64,000 bases of DNA from Lactimicrobium massiliense (GTDB lineage: Bacteria; Bacillota_I; Bacilli_A; Erysipelotrichales; Erysipelotrichaceae). The position numbers and the translations under genes are program-made. The stretch is from positions 558,001 through 622,000 of the forward strand of contig NZ_OUNG01000001.1 of assembly GCF_900343155.1 (NCBI RefSeq). The letters run 5' to 3'. The notes under the pieces were generated by a model. That model saw nothing but the letters and a program-made list of their open reading frames with translations. It did not search any database and was not told the DNA's origin. This document shows positions 28,732-38,282 of the stretch, in pieces (position 1 is the first letter of the stretch; each line of letters starts with the position of its first letter).

Positions 28732-28753
28732 GATTTGCCTCCTGAATTAAACT

Positions 28754-28772
28754 TGATTGCGCTTTCATTATA
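28754..28772 (-). promoter_or_regulatory. glgC promoter -10 with overlapping cre (CcpA) site
   Basis: On the minus strand the -10 TATAAT (28772-28767) runs into ATGAAAGCGCAATCA (28768-28754), which matches the cre consensus WTGNAANCGNWNNCW at every defined position. A repressor bound at the start site would block transcription, so CcpA repression of glgC-glgD-glgA is the likely reading. CcpA itself is not in the window. Confidence 0.7.
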
Positions 28773-28823
28773 TCCTATCCTGATCATTTTTTGGCTGAAA
28801 ACAATGCAATTGAGAGTGGAAAC

Positions 28824-30611
28824 TCACAGCTGCTCTTCAGGTTCCGTTTTCCAACCGGTAAAGCGTGGCCGGCGATGGTAGGAAGTGTGCAGAAGATGCT
28901 CGCTGATCTCACTGCCTGGTTTTCCAAGAAAGGCAGAATACAATTGCTGAATCTGCGGATTATCACAGGACACCCGCACCGGTGCATAGCGGTCTTCTTC
29001 ATACAGTGCCTTCATGCGCAGATCCTTATAGGAATAACCAAGACGTCCATGCTTTGCCCTGGCACTGACAATCGGCTGGCCGCCGCCATTGATACAGCCG
29101 CCCGGACAGCCCATGATCTCGATGAATGCATACTTGCTTGTTCCCGTGCGAACATCTTCAATCAGCGGCTTTGCACAGGACATCGAACTTGCCATGGCAA
29201 CCCAGTACTTTTTGCCCAGAAGTTCCACCTGTGCTTCCTTGACACCAGCCATGCCGCGGCATTCTCCAAAATCAACCCGCTCCAGCTTTTTGCCTTCTGT
29301 TTCCTGCTTCAATGTACGCAGCGCTGCTTCCATCACACCGCCGCCGGCCCCAAAGATCACCCCGGCACCCGAAGCAGTCCCAAGAAAATCCTGGTCATAG
29401 TCCTCTTCCTGCAGCGCATCCAGATCATCCATGCCATACATCTTGATCAGCCTGGCGGCCTCCCTTGTTGTTAACACCGCATCCACGTCCGGATAATCCC
29501 CGGTCTGATTTTCTTCCTTGTGAATCTCAGACTTCTTGGCAATACATGGCATGATGGAAACTACATAGATCCGGGACGGATCAATATTGTGCTGCTTTGC
29601 CCAGTAGGTCTTGCAGATGGCACCAAACATCATATGCGGTGACTTACACGTAGAAAGATGATCCAGCAATTGCGGATATTCATATTCCATGTAACGCACC
29701 CAGCCTGGTGAGCATGATGTAAACATCGGCAGAACGCCATGTCCATTTATTCTCTCTAACAGCTCATGGCCTTCTTCCATAATTGTCAGATCAGCACCAA
29801 AGTCGGTATCATACACCCGGTCAAAACCGCACCGTTTCAGGGCAGCCACCATCTTGTGAGTTACCCGCGTGCCGATCGGCAGGCCAAATTCCTCCCCCAG
29901 CGCAGCCCTTACCGCCGGCGCGGTCTGACAGATGACAACCTTGTCAGGATCGTTGATCGCCAGAATGACATCATGAATATTTTCCTTCTCACTCAAAGCA
30001 CCAACCGGACAGGCAATGACGCACTGACCGCACTGCATGCAGTCCACATCATTGAAGGAACCATTGCCGATTGGTCCGCAAATTGTTGAAAAACCACGTT
30101 TCTGCAAAGACAGAATGCCAAGCCCCTGCACATTGCGGCAGACGCCAATGCATCTTTCACAAAGCACACATTTGCTTGTATCCCGGACGATGCCCCAGCT
30201 TGCCTGCTCCAGGGTGGCTGGCGAATGTTCACCTTCAAAGCGATTTTCCCGGATGCCAAGCTCAGCACACAGCCGCTGCAGCTCACAGTTCTGGTTCCGT
30301 TTGCAGGAAAGACAATTCTTATTGTGATTTGACATCATCAGCTCGACCGTTGTCTTGCGGCCTCTGATCGCCCGCTCCGAGTTGGTCAATACTTCCATGC
30401 CTTCCGAAACCGGCGTTGTGCAGGCAGAAAGCAGTGCTCTTGCTCCTTTGACTTCCACCAGACATACCCGGCAGGCACCAGAGCGAATCACATTTTTCAG
30501 ATAACACAGGGTAGGAATCTGAATGCCGGCCCGGTTGGCTGCCTGCAGAATCGTATCGCCGCTTTCGGCAGTCACAAACTGATGATTGATCTTGATATGC
30601 ACTTCACTCAT
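28824..30611 (-). CDS. hydA: [FeFe] hydrogenase catalytic subunit
   Basis: A 595-residue HndD/HydA-type subunit. An N-terminal plant-type 2Fe-2S domain (CRVC near residue 50), a His-Cys cluster (CLSCKRNQNC) and two 4Fe-4S motifs (CVLCERCIGVC, CMQCGQCVIAC) lead to the H-cluster domain. H-cluster motifs are TSCSPGW (298-304), MPCIAKKSE and EIMGCPGGCINGGGQP. The first has Ser in place of the second Cys of the classic TSCCPGW. With HydB and HydC it would form a cytoplasmic trimer that evolves H2 from NADH and reduced ferredoxin. Downstream partner in hydC-hydB-hydA. Confidence 0.96.
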   Translation of the reverse strand: MSEVHIKINHQFVTAESGDTILQAANRAGIQIPTLCYLKNVIRSGACRVCLVEVKGARALLSACTTPVSEGMEVLTNSERAIRGRKTTVELMMSNHNKNCLSCKRNQNCELQRLCAELGIRENRFEGEHSPATLEQASWGIVRDTSKCVLCERCIGVCRNVQGLGILSLQKRGFSTICGPIGNGSFNDVDCMQCGQCVIACPVGALSEKENIHDVILAINDPDKVVICQTAPAVRAALGEEFGLPIGTRVTHKMVAALKRCGFDRVYDTDFGADLTIMEEGHELLERINGHGVLPMFTSCSPGWVRYMEYEYPQLLDHLSTCKSPHMMFGAICKTYWAKQHNIDPSRIYVVSIMPCIAKKSEIHKEENQTGDYPDVDAVLTTREAARLIKMYGMDDLDALQEEDYDQDFLGTASGAGVIFGAGGGVMEAALRTLKQETEGKKLERVDFGECRGMAGVKEAQVELLGKKYWVAMASSMSCAKPLIEDVRTGTSKYAFIEIMGCPGGCINGGGQPIVSARAKHGRLGYSYKDLRMKALYEEDRYAPVRVSCDNPQIQQLYSAFLGKPGSEISEHLLHTSYHRRPRFTGWKTEPEEQL

Positions 30612-30622
30612 GATTTCTCACC

Positions 30623-32527
30623 TCACAGTCTTTCCACCGCATGGAAGCGGCAGTTATTCAGACAGCTGCCGCACTTGATGCACTTGTCCTGATCGATATG
30701 GTATGGCTTGCGGCCCGGCTCACCAGAGATCGCCTGCACCGGACAATTGCGGGCACACAAAGAACATGCCCGGCACGCCGATTCGTCAATCTCATAGCGC
30801 AATAAACGCTTGCATACATGGGCACGGCACTTGTGATCCACCACATGCTCCACATATTCATCATGGAATTTATGCAGGGAAGAAAGGATTGGATTCGGTG
30901 CTGTCTGGCCAAGGCCGCACAAAGCAGTATCCTTGATCTCATGGCACAGATCTTCCATCTCATCCAGCATGGCAAGGGTTCCGCGCCCCTCCGCAATGGC
31001 ATCCAGCATCTCCAGAAGACGCTTGGTGCCAACCCGGCATGGCGTACATTTGCCGCAGCTTTCATCACAGATAAATGACATATAGAAACGTGCCACATCG
31101 ACCATGCAGCTGTCCTCATCCAGCACAATCATGCCGCCAGAGCCCATCATCGAGCCTGCTGCTGTCAATGTTTCATAGTCAATTGGCGTATCCAGCTCTT
31201 TTTCCGTCAGACAGCCGCCGGAAGGCCCGCCGGTCTGCACTGCCTTGAAGCGCTTGCCATCTGGACAGCCGCCGCCAATGTCATAAATGATTTCACGCAG
31301 CGTGGTGCCCATCGGCACCTCCACAAGGCCTGTGTTGACAATCTTGCCGCCCAGGGCAAAGACCTTGGTCCCCTTGGAACCGGCAGTACCGATCGAACTG
31401 TACCAGTCTGCCCCCTTAGTCAGAATGATCGGGACATTGGCCAGTGTTTCCACATTGTTGATGCTGGTCGGCTTTCCCCAGACACCCGAAACCGCCGGAA
31501 ACGGCGGCTTGGGTGATGGCATGCCGCGCCTGCCTTCAATTGAGGCGATCAATGCCGTCTCTTCGCCGCACACAAAGGCACCGGCACCAAGTCGGATCTC
31601 CAGGTCAAAGTCAAAGCCGGAAGAAAGAATATTGCGGCCAAGCAAACCGTATTCCCGTGCTTCCCGCAGGGCAATCTCCAGACGGTGCACAGCAATGGGA
31701 TACTCCGCCCGGATGTAAATATAGCCATGATGCGCACCTACGGCATATGCCATGCAGGCAAGACCTTCGATAACACTGTGAGGATCGCCTTCCAGGATGG
31801 AGCGGTCCATGAACGCACCGGGATCGCCTTCATCCGCATTGCAGATGACGTACTTCTCATTGCCCGGCTGATCCTTTTCAAACTGCCACTTTTTTCCGGT
31901 CGGAAAACCAGCACCGCCCCTGCCTCTTAAACCAGATGCCTTGATGATATCAATGACATCCTGAGGTGATTTCTCACGCAGACACATGGCCAGCGCCTGA
32001 TAGCCGTCCACTGCAATATACTCATTAATGTCTTCCGGATTGATGCGGCCACAGTGGCGCAGCGCAATCCGCATCTGCTTCTGATAGAAGCGGATCCGGT
32101 CCAGATCATAGACTGTCTGCCCGGTAGATGGATCCACGTCGCACAGCTGCTTCTTTCTGAGCGGACGACGGCCGACAACATGCTCAAAGAAAATCCTGTC
32201 CACATCCTCCGGATGCACATGCGTATAGAAGACCTGATCAGGATAAATTGCCACAATTGGTCCCTTCTGGCACAGGCCGAAGCAGCCGGTGCGGATGACT
32301 TCCACATTGTCCTGCAGATGATTTTCATCAATCAGCTGTTCAAACCTGCGGATGTTTTCTTCTGACTCCCCGGCAGTACAGCCCGTGCCCGCACAGCACA
32401 GAATATTCATATGCACATTATCCGCTTCAAAGACCGGATGACTGTCTTCCATGCGGACAAGCACATTGTCGCGATAGGCATCACGAATCGCATTGAGCTG
32501 ATCAATGGAATGAATGATATTATCCAT
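30623..32527 (-). CDS. hydB: Hydrogenase NuoF-like subunit
   Basis: A 634-residue flavoprotein subunit. An N-terminal thioredoxin-like 2Fe-2S part (CCAGTGC, CFGLCQKGP) is followed by the FMN/NADH-binding NuoF core (GLRGRGGAGFPTGKKW), a 4Fe-4S site (CGKCTPCRVG) and two C-terminal ferredoxin motifs (CRACSLCARNC, CIKCGSCLNNC). This is the layout of bifurcating hydrogenases. I chose the ATG at 32527 behind AGGAGGCGG; it overlaps the hydC stop by 8 bp. Longer frames run through hydC. Confidence 0.95.
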   Translation of the reverse strand: MDNIIHSIDQLNAIRDAYRDNVLVRMEDSHPVFEADNVHMNILCCAGTGCTAGESEENIRRFEQLIDENHLQDNVEVIRTGCFGLCQKGPIVAIYPDQVFYTHVHPEDVDRIFFEHVVGRRPLRKKQLCDVDPSTGQTVYDLDRIRFYQKQMRIALRHCGRINPEDINEYIAVDGYQALAMCLREKSPQDVIDIIKASGLRGRGGAGFPTGKKWQFEKDQPGNEKYVICNADEGDPGAFMDRSILEGDPHSVIEGLACMAYAVGAHHGYIYIRAEYPIAVHRLEIALREAREYGLLGRNILSSGFDFDLEIRLGAGAFVCGEETALIASIEGRRGMPSPKPPFPAVSGVWGKPTSINNVETLANVPIILTKGADWYSSIGTAGSKGTKVFALGGKIVNTGLVEVPMGTTLREIIYDIGGGCPDGKRFKAVQTGGPSGGCLTEKELDTPIDYETLTAAGSMMGSGGMIVLDEDSCMVDVARFYMSFICDESCGKCTPCRVGTKRLLEMLDAIAEGRGTLAMLDEMEDLCHEIKDTALCGLGQTAPNPILSSLHKFHDEYVEHVVDHKCRAHVCKRLLRYEIDESACRACSLCARNCPVQAISGEPGRKPYHIDQDKCIKCGSCLNNCRFHAVERL

Positions 32528-33014
32528 GGTCCGCCTCCTGTGCCCTGATCTCTTCAATGCGCCTGATGGCATTGCCGGACACAAGCGCATTGCCATAGAC
32601 TTTGCCATCAATAATGCATACCGGTGCAAGTCCGCACGCGCCAAGACACCTTGTCGCATCCAGTGAAAACAGCCCGTCCCTGCTTGTCTCATTGATGCCA
32701 GCTCCTGTCTTTTCCGCAAGCAGATCTGCCAGTTTCTGACTGCCATTGACATAGCAGGCCGTACCTAAACATACATTGATGACATGCTTTCCTTTCGGCT
32801 GGGTCGTAAACTGGGCATAGAACGTTACAACCCCATACACCTGGGCAGGACTTGTCCCTGCAGCTTCCGCAATTTTCTCCATTGCCTCAAAAGGTATATA
32901 CCCCAGAGAATTCTGCACCTCATGGAGCATCTCAATAACCGGGCCCGGCTGATTCCGGTGTTTTGCAACAATGGTATCAATTTCTGTAAGTGCGGAAGGA
33001 CTCAGTTTTTCCAT
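32520..33014 (-). CDS. hydC: Hydrogenase NuoE-like 2Fe-2S subunit
   Basis: A 164-residue thioredoxin-fold subunit with the four 2Fe-2S ligands in CLGTACYVNG and CLGACGLAP. The N-terminal helical part (YIPFEAMEKIAEA) is typical of NuoE. It passes electrons within the HydABC complex. First gene of the operon; TTGGAGG precedes the ATG. Confidence 0.95.
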   Translation of the reverse strand: MEKLSPSALTEIDTIVAKHRNQPGPVIEMLHEVQNSLGYIPFEAMEKIAEAAGTSPAQVYGVVTFYAQFTTQPKGKHVINVCLGTACYVNGSQKLADLLAEKTGAGINETSRDGLFSLDATRCLGACGLAPVCIIDGKVYGNALVSGNAIRRIEEIRAQEADHG

Positions 33015-33082
33015 AAACTGACCTCCAAATTCAATCTATATCTGTATTCTATCAGGTCTCAGATTTGAAAAACAGGGAAAAT

Positions 33083-33097
33083 TCTAAGCGCTTACAT
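33083..33097 (-). promoter_or_regulatory. cre-like (CcpA) site upstream of hydC
   Basis: On the minus strand ATGTAAGCGCTTAGA matches WTGNAANCGNWNNCW at all but one defined position and has the palindromic core TAAGCGCTTA. It lies about 70 bp before hydC; a possible -10 TAGAAT follows at about 33043-33048. Upstream placement would fit activation or interference rather than start-site block. Confidence 0.55.
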
Positions 33098-33117
33098 TTA
33101 TTCATCTGATTGATTAG

Positions 33118-33147
33118 AAAAAGACTGTTCCCACCATGAGAACAGTC
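33118..33147 (-). terminator. Terminator after ung
   Basis: On the minus strand an 8-bp stem GACTGTTC/GAACAGTC with a 9-nt loop is followed by TTTTTC. It separates the DUF885-ung pair from hydC. Confidence 0.85.
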
Positions 33148-33165
33148 ATGTCTGATCACAATTGC

Positions 33166-33834
33166 TTAAAGATCCGGAATCTGCCAGTTGATTGGTTCAC
33201 GGCCATGTTCTTTCAAAAACGCATTTGCCCTGCTGAAATGGCGGCAGCCAAAAAAGCCATAGTGCGCACTGAGCGGCGAAGGATGCGGTGCTTCCAGAAC
33301 AAGATGGCGGCTGCGGTCAATCATGGATGCCTTACTGCGGGCATTGCGGCCCCACAGCAGAAACACAACCGGTTCCTGTTTCTCATTGATTCTGGCAATG
33401 GCATGATCCGTGAAGGTTTCCCACCCTTTTCCTTTATGGGAAAGGGGATGGGAATCCTCGACTGTCATGATCGTGTTGAGCAGAAACACACCCTGCTTTG
33501 CCCATGGCATCAGATAGCCATTGTTAGGGATGTAGCAGCCCAGATCATCCTGAAGTTCCTTGAAGATATTCTGCAGAGACGGCGGAATGGGAACGCCAGG
33601 ATTAACCGAAAAGCACATGCCATGCGCCTGTCCTTTCTGATGATAGGGATCCTGTCCCAATATCACAACTTTGATATCCGGATAATCGCAGTTTTCAAAG
33701 GCAGCAAATACCTGCTGACGGGGCGGATAAATGTTTCCATGGGAATATGCTTCATGCAGAAAGGCAGATAATTGCCTGAAATACGGCTGCTGCCATTCTT
33801 CCTGCAGCCATGGCCACCAGGTATTATGCACCAT
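33166..33834 (-). CDS. ung: Uracil-DNA glycosylase
   Basis: A 222-residue family 1 UDG that removes uracil from DNA. The catalytic water-activating motif GQDPYH lies near residue 60, and HPSPLS with the second catalytic His near residue 183. Length and motifs are normal. It begins 2 bp after the stop of the DUF885 gene, so the two are cotranscribed. Confidence 0.97.
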   Translation of the reverse strand: MVHNTWWPWLQEEWQQPYFRQLSAFLHEAYSHGNIYPPRQQVFAAFENCDYPDIKVVILGQDPYHQKGQAHGMCFSVNPGVPIPPSLQNIFKELQDDLGCYIPNNGYLMPWAKQGVFLLNTIMTVEDSHPLSHKGKGWETFTDHAIARINEKQEPVVFLLWGRNARSKASMIDRSRHLVLEAPHPSPLSAHYGFFGCRHFSRANAFLKEHGREPINWQIPDL

Positions 33835-33836
33835 AC

Positions 33837-35711
33837 TTACTTTGCCAGTCCCTTCCTGTTATGCTTTTTCTTCAGTACAGCAAAGACAATGATTACCACT
33901 GCGCCAGCCGCAATTGCCGCACCATAGACCGGGGCAGATGATGAAGATGCAGATTTCTTTGTCTTATTTTCAGACTTCATCGTGCCGCCATTGGCTTCTA
34001 CCCAGGCAGACACATCATCCTCAACAGAATCCAGCGTTCTGGGTCCATTGTCGAGAATCACCCTGTTAAAGTCTTCCAGCTTGAAATCATCGCCAAGTGC
34101 TTCCCGTGCTTCCTTCTCCAGCGTCATCAATCTTGCCAGGCCATAGCCATAGCTGTTATAGTCCGCCGGATAAATCAGGCACTGCTCATAAAGGCTGGAT
34201 GCCGCCTGTGTGTTGAGACCGACAGTGCGCAGGTAATCAGACAGGTCATCCTCGTCCCAGCCCATGCCATTGACACCGATATCAGCCAGTGCACACAGTG
34301 CATAGTTCAATTCGGCCATCACCTGCTGGTAAGCAGCATCAGAATCACTGAGCACATTCCAGCTGTAAGCATGCACCTCTGCATACATTGCCCATCCTTC
34401 CGTATAGCCAAGGAAGCTGCAGGCTTCCCGGATCAGATTTGGCTTTGTCGCAAGGTAATACACATGCTGGTAAAGATGGCCCGGATACCCCTCATGGGCA
34501 AGGGTGCCATACAGTTCATTCAGATCGGAAATATTGGCATCATTGATCTTGATGATATTGCTGGTGTAATCATCGACTGGTGAAGAAACATAATAGGCAA
34601 GCACATTGCCAGACACAACACTTGGATCAAGGCTTGTAGCAGTATATGTCACATCCGGAATTGCCGGGAAACCATAGTTTGTTTCTTCGGAGGAAAGATA
34701 GCTGAGAATCCTGTCGGCATCAGTGAAATTCACGGTGCCGCTGCCGGCATTGGCACCAAGCGATGCCAGCTGACTCACCGCATCCTGAATAAAGCTGTCC
34801 AGCTCATCAAACTGATCATCCAGAGACTTGGACGTACTGGCTGTATTCTGTTCATCCAGCGTGTAGTAATCCAGGCCGCCATCCATATCATAATAGCCGG
34901 TCTGACCGCCCTTTCCCTTGTAGCTGTTCAGCGTATCGGCAATCGTCTGGCAGGAAGGAATGATCTGATTGATGACAATATCACTGACCTGGGTCTTCAG
35001 ATCCACCCTTTCTCCATCCGTCAGAAGCTGTGAGGCATCCGCATCATCATTGAAGTCGGCAATGATCGGATTATCCTGCGTCTTTGCAACAAAAGAAGAA
35101 ATCTGTGATTCTGTTTCTTCCAGCGCTTTATCTGACATAAAATAGCCAGCTTCAGCCTGTTCTTCCGTAAAGCTGAGACATGCCTGCAAATAAGACGGCA
35201 CCGACTGCAGCAGCGTGATGTAATCGTCAAAGTCACTTCTTGTATAGAAGACAAACTCGGTCAGGTTGGTAGACAGATTGGTCACCAGATTATTGCCCGG
35301 TGTAAACAGCCAGCTATAATTCTCATCTGAGCGGTTCAGCTGATCTTCATAAGCATATACAAGGGCATCATAGTCATGCTGCTGAGTTGTACTCAGACTG
35401 TCATAATCAAAGGCCCTGAGTTTGGCAAGCATATCTTCGGCTTCGCTTCTGGCTTCACTGAGCTCTGTGCGGGGATCCCTGCCAACCTGCACAGCAGGTT
35501 TGACAATACCAAGGCTGTCAGGATCTTTCACAGTAAAATGCATAGTGAGATAATCCTGTTCCATCGTATTGATAAAATCCTGCTGCAGCAGGGCATCAAA
35601 ATCAGCATTGCGCTCTTCGCTGTCATCGGCATGTACAGAAACAACTGCTGCCGGTACACACAGCAGGGCTGCACACATGATGCAAATGGCTTTCTTCAAA
35701 CGGTCTGTCAT
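33837..35711 (-). CDS. Exported DUF885-family metallopeptidase, membrane anchored
   Basis: A 624-residue protein. A signal peptide (about 1-28, ending VHA) precedes a mainly helical DUF885 domain. The zinc motif HEGYPGH lies near residue 410, with a downstream Glu in EGWAMYAE. A C-terminal helix near 595-615 followed by Lys/Arg residues anchors it to the outer face of the membrane. Relatives are probable peptidases of unknown substrate. AAAGGAG precedes the ATG; a TATAAT -10 is at 35735-35740. Confidence 0.88.
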   Translation of the reverse strand: MTDRLKKAICIMCAALLCVPAAVVSVHADDSEERNADFDALLQQDFINTMEQDYLTMHFTVKDPDSLGIVKPAVQVGRDPRTELSEARSEAEDMLAKLRAFDYDSLSTTQQHDYDALVYAYEDQLNRSDENYSWLFTPGNNLVTNLSTNLTEFVFYTRSDFDDYITLLQSVPSYLQACLSFTEEQAEAGYFMSDKALEETESQISSFVAKTQDNPIIADFNDDADASQLLTDGERVDLKTQVSDIVINQIIPSCQTIADTLNSYKGKGGQTGYYDMDGGLDYYTLDEQNTASTSKSLDDQFDELDSFIQDAVSQLASLGANAGSGTVNFTDADRILSYLSSEETNYGFPAIPDVTYTATSLDPSVVSGNVLAYYVSSPVDDYTSNIIKINDANISDLNELYGTLAHEGYPGHLYQHVYYLATKPNLIREACSFLGYTEGWAMYAEVHAYSWNVLSDSDAAYQQVMAELNYALCALADIGVNGMGWDEDDLSDYLRTVGLNTQAASSLYEQCLIYPADYNSYGYGLARLMTLEKEAREALGDDFKLEDFNRVILDNGPRTLDSVEDDVSAWVEANGGTMKSENKTKKSASSSSAPVYGAAIAAGAVVIIVFAVLKKKHNRKGLAK

Positions 35712-36125
35712 AGATACTCCTTTTACTTTTGCTCATTATACTATAAATCGCCCCGACTGCCCCCCGCATACACAGGTCAGATGTTGATTTTGTACTTCTG
35801 GAATCCCATATTCGCAGCACTCACAAGTACATTTTTACGCACCGCATATATGCTTTCGCTGTTCAGATCAGCATTGTGTGTATCTGCCAGCTTTTGTCAA
35901 ATACGCACTGGCTTTCAAATGGCTGTTCAAACCTCTGACTGTCTTTTTTCCATATCACATGCCCTGTTTTCACAACTTGTTCTTTCCGGCCGCAATGGCC
36001 TCCATACGATTTTCCATGCGCCAGATCAGGAAGTGACGAAAGGCTTTCACATGCAATCCCTGATACTGTTCCAAAAGAAAATCATATCTGGTGTGGATAT
36101 GACTTCCTTATTATCTGTTGTAACC
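35712..36125. other. 414-bp intergenic region
   Basis: It holds the -10 (35735-35740) and ribosome site of the DUF885 gene and, on the minus strand, a 45-codon open frame (36107-35970) without a usable start codon. No convincing terminator for pulA is visible. Nothing else was recognised. Confidence 0.5.
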
Positions 36126-38261
36126 TTACTGATCCGGATTATTCTTCACTGCCACAATCACAGATAAGCCAGGCACGTAAATCACGGAGCTCTTCTGCGC
36201 CTGCGGATTGCCATCGTGGTCAAAGATCACCTGCCACTCATCCGCACTGCCATATTCCCGATTGTCATAGGATGGATTGTAAAGGATCCTCACATCTGTA
36301 CATGCATGCTCAGGATCAGGACAGTGAATATCGCAGACAACTACATTGCCATCCATCACGGATACATGCACATTGTCGCAGACTTCCTTCTGGGTAGCAT
36401 AATGAAACGCTTTGTATTCCCTGCGCAGGGCAATTGCCCGGCGTGTATATGCGACGATCTCCTGATTCTGAATTGCTCTGTCCCAGTCCATCTGATTGAT
36501 GCCATCACCCGCATTGTAGGAATTCGATACATTGTTCTTGGTACCGCAGAATTCCTGACCTGCATGCAGGAATGGAACACCAATCGAGAAAAGTGTCGAT
36601 GCCAGCAGCATCTTCTGCCGCAGCAGACGGGTGTCATGATTCTCACTCGAGCAGCAGGCACGCATCTTGTCCCAACTGGTCGCATTATCATGGGTCTCGG
36701 TGCCATTGATGGTCTTGCATGGTGAATCAAAGCGATAGAAATACGGATCACCGATCACATTGCCAGTCACTGCCGAACACATGCCAAATGCCATGCCCAG
36801 ATCACCAGTAATATATCCTTGGGCATACTTCTGATCATCTGAAGTCCTGCCCTTTACCGTATCACGGAAATAATCGTTGAAATGGCCGATATCCGGCATC
36901 CGGTTCTGATTGACAATACATGCTTTGTCTTCCGGTGCCAGCATGGTCGGCATATCCCAGCCTTCTCCATATAATAAGGCATCCGGCTTTCTGGCTTTAA
37001 CCGCATCATGAATCGCATTCATCGTATCCACATCCAGGACACCCATCAGATCAAAACGGAAGCCGTCCACATCATACAGATCCATCAGCTTCGTGCAGAC
37101 ATCCACAAAGTACTTCCGCACCATCGGCTGGGTGGAAGACAGGTCATTTCCGCAATAGGAACCGTTTGACAGGTAGCCGGAATCATTGTAGCGGAACCAG
37201 TAATACGGGGTCAGACACTGGAACGGACTGGAATCCACATCGTACATATGATTGAACACCACATCCAGCGTTACCCGCATATCATGCCTGTGGAAGGTAT
37301 CCACCAGCATGCGCAGTTCCTTCATGCGTGCATACGGATCATCCGGATCCGAAGAATAGCTGCCTTCAACCGTCAGATACTGGGCCGGATCATAACCCCA
37401 GTTATAGTTGCGGGATGGATGTTCCTCATCCACGGTCACAAAATCCAGCACCGGCATCAACTGTACATGCGTTACGCCAAGAGAGGCCAGATAGCTCATC
37501 CCGGTCGGATGCCCCTTCCAGGATGTATTTTCTTCACGCAAGGCATCAAAAGTGCCATGCGTGCTTGTACCGCTGTGAGCCGAACTTGTCATATCCCGCA
37601 CCGAGCACTCATAGATGATGGCATCCACAGCAGAATTGATCTTTGTACTGCAGGAAATATGGGTATGCGGCACCAGATTTGGATCAATGACAGCTGAGGC
37701 ATGTCCATTGGCTGTTGAGGACAAAGCATACGGGTCGAGCGTTTCCCTGACCTCTCCATTGCGGTTGACAAGATACGTATAGGTCGCATGGCGCAGATCA
37801 CCATTCACTCTTGCCCGCCACACACCATGATCTGTTCTGGTCATCGGATGAGCAGTGCGCGAGCCGCGGTTATCCAGTTTCAGAATCACACTGACAGCGG
37901 TTGGTGCCCATACGGAAAACAGTGTATACAGCGGATGGTATATTGGTCCCAGATCATTGCCATCATACATGAATTCTTTGGCAAAGAACGGCTTCTGGCA
38001 GATCAGCCGCATTTCCACCGGCACCGAAAGACCATGAGATTCATGCAGGCGGTAGTCAATGCCAAACGGCAGATCCGCCGGCGTTGTCAGCAGATATTTC
38101 ACAGCATCGGGATGATCCTCCACACTTTTGATAATCAGATCCATGTACAGACCCTGCTGGGATGTCAGATAGAAATAATCTGAACGGCCTCCATAAAAGC
38201 TGCTCTTCATCCAGATGGTAATCACGCCAAAATCATCCGCATATGCATGCATAGCCGGCAT
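36126..38261 (-). CDS. pulA: Type I pullulanase (glycogen debranching, GH13)
   Basis: A 711-residue enzyme that cleaves alpha-1,6 branches. N-terminal beta domains precede the GH13 barrel with the type I signature YNWGYDP. The catalytic nucleophile is in DGFRFDLMG, the acid in LLYGEGWD and the third Asp in ETHDN. No signal peptide, so it acts on internal glycogen. Start at 38261 behind GAGAGGAAA, 21 bp after glgP; last gene of glgB-glgP-pulA. Confidence 0.93.
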   Translation of the reverse strand: MPAMHAYADDFGVITIWMKSSFYGGRSDYFYLTSQQGLYMDLIIKSVEDHPDAVKYLLTTPADLPFGIDYRLHESHGLSVPVEMRLICQKPFFAKEFMYDGNDLGPIYHPLYTLFSVWAPTAVSVILKLDNRGSRTAHPMTRTDHGVWRARVNGDLRHATYTYLVNRNGEVRETLDPYALSSTANGHASAVIDPNLVPHTHISCSTKINSAVDAIIYECSVRDMTSSAHSGTSTHGTFDALREENTSWKGHPTGMSYLASLGVTHVQLMPVLDFVTVDEEHPSRNYNWGYDPAQYLTVEGSYSSDPDDPYARMKELRMLVDTFHRHDMRVTLDVVFNHMYDVDSSPFQCLTPYYWFRYNDSGYLSNGSYCGNDLSSTQPMVRKYFVDVCTKLMDLYDVDGFRFDLMGVLDVDTMNAIHDAVKARKPDALLYGEGWDMPTMLAPEDKACIVNQNRMPDIGHFNDYFRDTVKGRTSDDQKYAQGYITGDLGMAFGMCSAVTGNVIGDPYFYRFDSPCKTINGTETHDNATSWDKMRACCSSENHDTRLLRQKMLLASTLFSIGVPFLHAGQEFCGTKNNVSNSYNAGDGINQMDWDRAIQNQEIVAYTRRAIALRREYKAFHYATQKEVCDNVHVSVMDGNVVVCDIHCPDPEHACTDVRILYNPSYDNREYGSADEWQVIFDHDGNPQAQKSSVIYVPGLSVIVAVKNNPDQ

Positions 38262-38282
38262 AACTGTTTCCTCTCTTTCCTG

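Noticed and set aside
29700-29720. TSCSPGW of the hydrogenase as an inactivating mutation
   Set aside because: The other H-cluster motifs and all cluster ligands are intact and the operon is complete, so a clade-specific variant is more likely; kept only as a low-interest finding.
32528-32752. N-terminal extension of hydB
   Set aside because: It is hydC read in another frame; AGGAGGCGG marks the ATG at 32527.
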